Shown here: one piece after another, positions 8,085-13,852 of the stretch | Numbering within the stretch: the first letter of the stretch is position 1 | Layout: each line of letters opens with the position of its first letter | Source: Podochytrium sp. JEL0797 | Taxonomy: Eukaryota; Chytridiomycota; Chytridiomycetes; Chytridiales; Chytriomycetaceae | NCBI GenBank assembly: GCA_027596195.1 | Contig: JADGJG010000705.1 | Coordinates: 1 to 13,852 of the forward strand | DNA length: 13,852 bases | Direction: 5' to 3' | The notes under the pieces: model-generated | Database searches by the model: none | The model's input: the letters and a program-made list of their open reading frames with translations, nothing else | Told to the model about the DNA's origin: nothing | Made by a program: the position numbers and the translations under genes

Positions 8085-8588
8085 CTATTCCATCTTGCTC
8101 AGTCGACTCCTCGCGATCAACATCATGGCATCCAACGCACTCCTCACCTCACTCTCCCTCTCCCCACTCGCCACGCGTTCCTTCAACACCCTCACCATCT
8201 CCGCCTTCCCCCTCCCATCCACAAATACGACCGCGCGGAACCCAAACCGATCCTCATACACCCTATTCACCGCCATCAGCTCTGCATCAACCGCCGCATC
8301 CGCTGCCCCTTGCTCCCCACGCGAATGCACACTCAACCCCGCCGAGGCATCCCCGAGCCGCGGATGTGCGTTGATGATGGCCGTGACCTCGTTAGGAGAG
8401 AATAGCAACGTGGGGTTGCGCACGGCGGATTCGGCGGCGGAAAGCACGGCGGGCCACGAGGCGTACGGGCGGTGCGAGTAGAGGTGGAGGGCGAGGGGTG
8501 GTGCGGATTCGAACAGGATGTTGGTGGCAACGGTAAAGTCATCAAGGGTGGCCTGGTTGAGTGTTTCGATAGTGCACAACTGGGTCAT
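8085..8588 (-). CDS. URAD: OHCU decarboxylase
   Basis: Converts 2-oxo-4-hydroxy-4-carboxy-5-ureidoimidazoline (OHCU) stereospecifically to (S)-allantoin, between the HIU hydrolase and the allantoinase encoded beside it. It is a single-exon product of 167 residues, the typical size. The conserved catalytic block INAHPRLGD is followed by the Ser and GEQ of the active-site region, then NRVYEDRFGFRAVVFVDGRG and a final helix SEVRSALDAMMLIARSRL. The ATG at 8588 (AAAATGAC context) is the first ATG of the frame; the open frame extends further only with GTG. The C-terminus is SKME, one residue beyond an SKM-like peroxisomal tripeptide, so peroxisomal targeting is not supported as it stands. Confidence 0.95.
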   Translation of the reverse strand: MTQLCTIETLNQATLDDFTVATNILFESAPPLALHLYSHRPYASWPAVLSAAESAVRNPTLLFSPNEVTAIINAHPRLGDASAGLSVHSRGEQGAADAAVDAELMAVNRVYEDRFGFRAVVFVDGRGKAEMVRVLKERVASGERESEVRSALDAMMLIARSRLSKME

Positions 8589-8666
8589 TTTTGAGCGTTT
8601 TCTTTTGGCTGGAGGAATCGCGAGAGAACTGATACACAAACAATTGAGGTGGAGATGGAACGATGC

Positions 8667-8672
8667 TTTATT
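8667..8672 (-). terminator. Poly(A) signal of the small Lys/Ser-rich protein gene
   Basis: AATAAA on the minus strand, 63 bases beyond the stop at 8735 and only 78 bases before the OHCU decarboxylase ATG in the same direction. Confidence 0.6.
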
Positions 8673-8734
8673 TGCAAGATATTATTGTGGCTCATTTGGC
8701 ACAGCGAGATAAAAGGATAAGGGAAGGAAAGAGT

Positions 8735-8977
8735 TTAGAGGTGCATCTGCGAGCCCGGTTGCAAGAAACCAGTGGACGTTGCGAACAACGCAGGAGTCTT
8801 GGACTTCTGGGTCGCTGTGACAGAAGGAACTGGGGTGCTGGTGGCAGATTTCAAGGACTCGGACGACTTGAGGGAAGCAGCGACGGCCTTTTTCTCCTTG
8901 ATGGACTGCTTCAAGTTGAGGTAAGCGTCAAGAGCAACGGCGCTGTTGACCATGTTGGAGTCGGTGAAACCGGGCAT
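8735..8977 (-). CDS. Small Lys/Ser-rich protein of unknown function
   Basis: 80 residues, single exon, start at 8977 (MPGFTDSNMVNSAVALDAYL). I do not recognise the family. A predicted helical stretch (about 17-48) is rich in Lys, Ala and Ser (LKQSIKEKKAVAASLKSSES). A Ser/Thr/Pro-rich middle follows, then a tail ending GFLQPGSQMHL. There is no signal peptide or membrane segment. Codon choice is strongly biased to C-ending and AAG codons, and a textbook TATA box lies about 62-70 bases before the ATG, so high expression is likely. The gene runs toward the OHCU decarboxylase with tight spacing. Cytosolic or nuclear location is likely by default. It is a real gene with moderate-high confidence, because promoter, start, codon bias and poly(A) signal all agree. 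Confidence 0.75.
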   Translation of the reverse strand: MPGFTDSNMVNSAVALDAYLNLKQSIKEKKAVAASLKSSESLKSATSTPVPSVTATQKSKTPALFATSTGFLQPGSQMHL

Positions 8978-9038
8978 TTTGTTTTGATTGGGTTTGGAGT
9001 GGTGATTGTGAGAGGGGAATGCGGTCCGGAGGGCGAAC

Positions 9039-9045
9039 CTTTATA
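9039..9045 (-). promoter_or_regulatory. TATA box of the small protein gene
   Basis: TATAAAG on the minus strand (context GAGTATAAAGG), 62 bases before the ATG at 8977. It is followed by a CA-rich leader suited to transcription start and a 5' UTR. Confidence 0.7.
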
Positions 9046-9049
9046 CTCC

Positions 9050-9500
9050 TGACGCGAAACCCTCGTTTGTAGGTCATGCTGTCGGAACGGCAGGCTTGAT
9101 CCACAATTTTCTTTGGTGGGTCACCGAAACGGAAGTCGAACGGAAGGGATCCGGGCTTCATCCGGGCTCCGAGGTCGGCACGCGCATTGGCGAACCCCTC
9201 ATTTTTCAGGCACCCTTTCCGATCCGGAAGCAGCAAAAAGGAGAACGAAAAGAGTTTCGCTCTGTCGGCGACAAGGTGCCCACCGACTTCCCGACTGTGA
9301 TCTTCACTTCATGCTGGCTTTCGTCGACCAAACCGGGATGCAGAGACAAGAAAAGCTTGGATTTGGCGCCGGAAGCACGCGACCGTGTGATGAGAGCTGG
9401 AGTGACGCGCTCGCGGCCATCTACAAGTCATAATCCGTTGGAGAAGAAATGTGAAAAAGAATGAATCGCGTTTGGGGGCCAAAACCAAACCAAAAAACAA
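9050..9500. other. Undecided segment with open frames on both strands
   Basis: A plus-strand frame (about 9096-9464) reads VGDKVPTDFPTVIFTS in its middle but has no ATG. Another plus frame ends DESWSDALAAIYKS at 9433. On the minus strand one frame (about 9425-9222) reads KLFLSLHPGLVDESQHEVKI, and a second reads MKPGSLPFDFRFGDPPKKIV further down. Codon third positions are GC-biased in several frames. An AATAAA at 9503 would suit a plus-strand gene. I could not join a convincing start, splice sites and stop on either strand, and recognise no family. It may be an exon-split gene, a pseudogene, or upstream promoter DNA of the small protein gene. Confidence 0.3.
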
Positions 9501-9502
9501 AA

Positions 9503-9508
9503 AATAAA
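9503..9508 (+). terminator. AATAAA, possible plus-strand poly(A) signal
   Basis: AATAAA within an A-rich run, 39-70 bases after the plus-strand stops at 9433 and 9464. It is meaningful only if 9050-9464 holds a plus-strand gene. Confidence 0.35.
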
Positions 9509-9519
9509 ACAAGTATTCT

Positions 9520-9525
9520 TTTATT
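9520..9525 (-). terminator. Poly(A) signal of the RING protein gene
   Basis: AATAAA on the minus strand, 28 bases beyond the stop at 9553. Confidence 0.65.
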
Positions 9526-9552
9526 CGATTTAGACACGAAAAGAGCTGAACG

Positions 9553-9732
9553 TTAAATCTTCCTCAGCTCGGTAAACAATTCGCCACACACACGACACTT
9601 TCCGCCCGTGGCTTGCTTCATGGCACACTGCTTGCACAGCGCAGCGTGTTGGCACGGCATTCCCTCGTATGCAATGGGGTTCTTGGTGCAGTTGAGGCAG
9701 AGGGTTGTTGGTGGTGGTGGTGTGGTTTCCAT
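9553..9732 (-). CDS. 59-residue RING-type zinc-binding protein
   Basis: Single exon on the minus strand, ATG at 9732 and stop at 9553-9555. After a short Thr/Pro lead (METTPPPPTT) almost the whole protein is one C3HC4 RING-like finger: C12, C15, C27, H29, C33, C36, C46 and C49, that is CxxC, CxH, CxxC, CxxC. The MPCQHAALCKQC segment resembles the C-terminal RINGs of some E3 ubiquitin ligases and stress or apoptosis regulators. RING domains usually recruit E2 enzymes, but nothing here shows a substrate-binding part, so a minimal E3, a scaffold or a dominant regulator are all possible. It has its own poly(A) signal and shares a 43-base head-to-head gap with TVP23. It is complete at both ends, so it is not a fragment of a longer open frame. 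Confidence 0.8.
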   Translation of the reverse strand: METTPPPPTTLCLNCTKNPIAYEGMPCQHAALCKQCAMKQATGGKCRVCGELFTELRKI

Positions 9733-9775
9733 TGGTGCAAAGCGAAGTTTTCAGTGATCGTTTTTCGACAAAAAC
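9733..9775. promoter_or_regulatory. 43-base head-to-head gap between RING gene and TVP23
   Basis: The two start codons are separated by only 43 bases without a TATA box. Promoter elements of each gene probably lie within the 5' coding part of the other, or the transcripts overlap as sense-antisense leaders. Confidence 0.5.
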
Positions 9776-10921
<1,146 letters not shown>

Positions 10922-10929
10922 AAACAAAT

Positions 10930-10935
10930 AATAAA
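10930..10935 (+). terminator. Poly(A) signal of TVP23
   Basis: AATAAA starts 9 bases after the TVP23 stop and 54 bases before the ATG of the next gene, leaving almost no room for a separate promoter. Confidence 0.65.
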
Positions 10936-10983
10936 AAGCCACTCAATTTTTGGAAATCCTCTGGAAAAAAAAGATCGCCAACA

Positions 10984-12754
10984 ATGGCTCTCCCTGGTGC
11001 CCAATGCGCCTCGTATCCCGGAGGATACTGTGCAGATGTCGTTCAATACCTTATTTATTTGCCTCCCGGCGAAACGGTGGTCCAAGTCGAAGCGATATGG
11101 ACGGTCGCAAGTTTCAATTTACTTCTGTCCTTCAATTCATCCGCAATTTATTCTCCATGCATCGAGTCATTTCTGAAGTGGACATGTTTTGCGAGTTATC
11201 CAAGCTGCAAAAATGGTAAGACATGGTCCTTTGGAAGGGCTTGGAGGATCTGGTCCTCCCACACGCGCCCCCCCACACCCGTCACTCAAGTGAAATTAAC
11301 ACACACGCGTTTTCTTTCGGAAAAGCGTAGGAGAGATTGATCAAGTTGTGTGCAAATCAGTTTGTCAAAACACCGTCTCACAGTGCTCTCCTCTCTTCAC
11401 CATGCTCGGACAAGTTACCTCATTACCTAATTGCGAAGAAAACATTCTAAAATCCTCCATTCCGTACTCGAGCAGTCCGAACTGTATTGGAAACGCGTTA
11501 AATACTTCGATCGTTCCTGTACCAGTCACGTCAAACCAAACAATGTGTCCGTCCAAGATTCTGCTGCCAAATCCAAATTTTAACGCAAGCAATCCAACTG
11601 CGGTATTGCCCATAATCGATGGACAGCAGTGCACTGGGGCATGCTGTTTTGCTTGTCCCATGTTTGGAAACTTCTATCAAGAAAAAGAGGTGGCGGACGT
11701 GACGACAACAACGTATTGGTTGAACGCGATTTCGCTCGTGTTGGCCCTGTTCACCTTCTCGTCCTTGTTCTTGATTCCTTGGCAGTACCCCGGATACATG
11801 CTGTTTCACCTTTTTGCCGCCGTCATTGCCGCCCACCTTTCGTTCCTTATGGCTCCAGCTTATGAAAAATCCACTTGCCTCGATCCCATCACTCAAGCCA
11901 CGCAAACCAACAGCCCCCTCTGCTTTATTGAAGGATTCATCTTTTTCGCGGCCACATTCTACGCAATGTGTTGGGGGTTTGTTTTCTCCATTAGCCTCAA
12001 CTTTCTCATTGTGTCTGGGAACCCCATCTTCGAAGGCAAATTCGTCTACCTAATCGGCGTCATTGGAGGTCTCTGTATAGCCATTCCCGCATCCCTTGCC
12101 GCATACGGAGATATTGGGGTTACGTTTTTCGGATGTGGCTTCGGAGCCAACGCGGTCCTCACAAACAATGTCTACTTGTACCACATGACGTCTCTCGCCG
12201 TCCCAACCTGCCTATTTAGTCTCCACTCTGTGTATTATATCCTCAAGGTGCAGTTCGAGTCTCTCGAGAAGCGCAAATCGTCCGTCGAGGGTCGCAAAAA
12301 CGCGGCCGTCGCCGCCGCCGTGGTTGCGACAAAACAACGTCGCGCGTCCACCACCGCCGCCACCGCCACGCTCGATGCGTACCACGCCAAGTTGAAAAAA
12401 ATCGTGCAAGAGACTGGACGCTCCGTCGGGTTCGGGGTGCTCCAAGTCCTGGACATCGCCATCGTGCTCACGATTGTGAATACGCAAATGGGGGTCAAAA
12501 TGGCAAATGTGCCACCAGCGACTCCGTGGGTGCAGGAATGGTATTTGTGTGCCATGAGTGGGAAGGGGAGGAGTGAATGTGCGCGCGTGGTTGAAGGGCA
12601 GCTTCCTGATATTGTGTATTGGTATGCGGCTTATGGGGGGTATGGCACGATGGGGATACTTGTATTTGCGGTTTTTGGGCCGCGAGCTGTGAGGTTGTGG
12701 TGGGCTGTGATATTTTCATCATCGGAAGGCATGAAGAACCAGGTTTTTCAATAA
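10984..12754 (+). CDS. Frizzled-like (class F) seven-helix receptor FZL-2
   Basis: Predicted cell-surface receptor of 551 residues; exons 10984-11215 and 11331-12754 around a 115-base GT-AG intron. The CRD carries ten cysteines: QC and YC near the start, then SPCIESFLKWTCFASYPSC, VCKSVC, SQC, LPNC and SPNC, matching the Frizzled CRD pattern. A cysteine-rich linker (CTGACCFAC) precedes helix 1. Helices lie near 207-228, 233-253, 275-305, 315-336, 360-383, 442-465 and 506-528, ending GPRAVRLWW and a short tail. The third intracellular loop (384-441) is about 23 residues longer than in FZL-1 and is Ala/Lys/Arg-rich. The start is supported by a leader (AAAGATCGCCAA before ATG) shared with FZL-3; an in-frame extension upstream would read into TVP23 sequence. 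No signal peptide is seen. The ligand is unknown and the class F call rests on CRD pattern and topology. Confidence 0.83.
11110..11319 (+). repeat. 210-base block identical to 13320-13529
   Basis: Covers the end of exon 1 and all but the last 11 bases of the intron of FZL-2. The copy in FZL-3 is identical at all 210 positions, while both flanks differ by roughly 15 percent. See also the entry for 13320-13529. Confidence 0.9.
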
Positions 12755-12755
12755 A
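12750..12755 (+). terminator. Poly(A) signal of FZL-2, overlapping the stop codon
   Basis: The sequence CAATAAATATT contains both the TAA stop (12752-12754) and AATAAA. Confidence 0.55.
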
Positions 12756-13193
12756 TATTTTGGAAATTAACTTCGACGCGTTTTCATTTCACGCCAATAC
12801 TAACACACACGCTTCCTCAGAATTTGTTCTAACCTTTTTGGTGTTAGTGGATGAATGAGAGGACGTCGCGGGTAGCCTAAAACCGAAGTTCAAACCAAAA
12901 GGTCTCGCGCAGCAACGCATTCGAAACCTCTCAATCCTACAACCGTAACACGTGCTGGAGAGATCTGTGAGGGACTGCTTCGGGCAAAAAAACGCGCACA
13001 GTTCACTCTGAGCTCACTCCCATTCCCGTACCTCACCATAGGCTATTCAAATTAAAAAGTATCACAGATGTCTGTGCCGAGTTTGGTGAATTGTTGTAGG
13101 CTGGAAGAACAGTTTCCCTATTGTTGGTCGATTTGGGTGCTTTCTAAAACCCAGACTGCAGGTAAATCTTTTGAGGAACAAAAGATCGCCAAA
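12756..13193. other. Intergenic region between FZL-2 and FZL-3
   Basis: No gene is supported. A canonical branch-point heptamer TACTAAC at 12798-12804 is followed by a CAG acceptor at 12818-12820, so a 3' UTR or alternative terminal intron of FZL-2 (donor perhaps at 12742) or a 5' UTR intron is possible. From about 13160 the sequence shares the leader with FZL-2 (AAAAGATCGCCAA). The frame of FZL-3 is open back to an ATG at 13068, but that extension is not signal-peptide-like. Confidence 0.5.
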
Positions 13194-13852
13194 ATGACTT
13201 CGCCTGGTGCCCAGTGCGCCTCCTATCCCGGGGGGTACTGTGCAGATATCGTTCAATACCCCATTTATTTGCCTCCCGGTGAATCAGTGGGCCAAGTCGA
13301 AGCGAAATGGACAGCATCGAGTTTCAATTTACTTCTGTCCTTCAATTCATCCGCAATTTATTCTCCATGCATCGAGTCATTTCTGAAGTGGACATGTTTT
13401 GCGAGTTATCCAAGCTGCAAAAATGGTAAGACATGGTCCTTTGGAAGGGCTTGGAGGATCTGGTCCTCCCACACGCGCCCCCCCACACCCGTCACTCAAG
13501 TGAAATTAACACACACGCGTTTTCTTTCGAAAAAACGTAGGAGAGATTGATCAAGTTGCGTGCAAATCAGTTTGTCGAAACACTGTCTCGCAGTGCTCTC
13601 CTCTCTTCACAATGCTCGGACAGGTTACTTCGTTACCCAATTGTGACGGAAACATTCTGGCGACCTCCATTCCGTACTCAAGCAGTCCAAACTGTGTCGG
13701 AAACGCGTTAAATACTTCGATCGTTCCTGTACCAGTCACGTCCAACCAAACAATGTGTCCGTCCAAGATTTTGTTGCAAAATCCAAATTTTAACGCAAGC
13801 AATCCAACTGCGGTATTGCCCATAATCGATGGACAGCAGTGCACTGGGGCAT
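13194..13852 (+). CDS. Frizzled-like receptor FZL-3 (5' part, cut by window end)
   Basis: Tandem paralogue of FZL-2. Exon 1 is 13194-13425, a 115-base GT-AG intron covers 13426-13540, and exon 2 starts at 13541 and runs off the window. The visible part is the extracellular N-terminus: MTSPGAQCASYPGGYC, SPCIESFLKWTCFASYPSC, VACKSVC, SQC, LPNC and SPNC, so all ten CRD cysteines are kept; the last readable residues are the CTGA of the pre-helix-1 cysteine cluster. There is no frameshift or stop in the readable part, so the copy seems functional. The start was chosen by homology to FZL-2; a longer start at 13068 would add 42 residues without known homology. Seven helices are expected beyond the edge by analogy only. 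Confidence 0.82.
13320..13529 (+). repeat. 210-base block identical to 11110-11319
   Basis: Second copy of the identical tract, from exon 1 into the intron of FZL-3. It is a likely gene conversion product between the two tandem receptor genes. Confidence 0.9.

Noticed and set aside
8589..8639. Extended start of OHCU decarboxylase
   Set aside because: Extension has no ATG and is not conserved in the family.
9238..9433. Peroxiredoxin-like reading of VGDKVP
   Set aside because: Only a few residues resemble the family; no catalytic cysteine context (PGAFTPxC) and too little room for the domain.
13068..13193. Longer N-terminus for FZL-3
   Set aside because: The frame is open to an ATG at 13068, but the added 42 residues have no counterpart in FZL-2, and the shared leader before 13194 supports the shorter start.

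Overview
The window is eukaryotic nuclear DNA. Most protein genes are split by short introns (about 55-145 bases) with GT...AG ends (one GC...AG), branch-point-like CTAAC or TTAAC motifs and pyrimidine-rich 3' ends. Poly(A) signals of the AATAAA type lie just after most stop codons. Gene density is high. Compact fungal-type introns, ORC3, TVP23, a PuuE-type allantoinase and several class F (Frizzled-like) receptors together suggest an early-diverging, chytrid-like fungus; that placement is inference.

Layout, left to right. (1) 1-1362: the 3' end of ORC3, an origin recognition complex subunit. (2) 1363-2966: no clear intact gene, but a possible broken membrane-protein gene at 1618-2109. (3) 2967-5796: a decayed Frizzled-like receptor pseudogene followed by an intact paralogue (FZL-1). 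(4) 5963-6030: a degenerate tRNA-Gln on the minus strand. (5) 6130-8588: three consecutive enzymes of uric acid breakdown: allantoinase (minus, eight exons rebuilt here), 5-hydroxyisourate hydrolase (plus) and OHCU decarboxylase (minus). (6) 8735-9732: a small lysine/serine-rich protein behind a TATA box, an undecided segment, and a 59-residue RING-type zinc-binding protein. (7) 9776-10921: the Golgi membrane protein TVP23, five exons. (8) 10984-13852: two more Frizzled-like receptor genes in tandem (FZL-2 and FZL-3, the latter cut by the window edge).

The uricolysis block covers three successive steps: 5-hydroxyisourate to OHCU, OHCU to (S)-allantoin, and allantoin to allantoate. Urate oxidase is not in the window. 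Two of the genes diverge from a 93-base intergenic region that carries a duplicated 15-base element.

The most notable material is the receptor family. Each intact N-terminus carries the cysteine spacing of a Frizzled CRD, followed by seven hydrophobic helices. The family shows gene conversion (210 identical bases spanning an exon-intron junction and nearly a whole intron), a GC-AG splice site in one copy, loss of a conserved CRD cysteine in that same copy, and a pseudogene whose 3' part is nearly identical to its functional neighbour.
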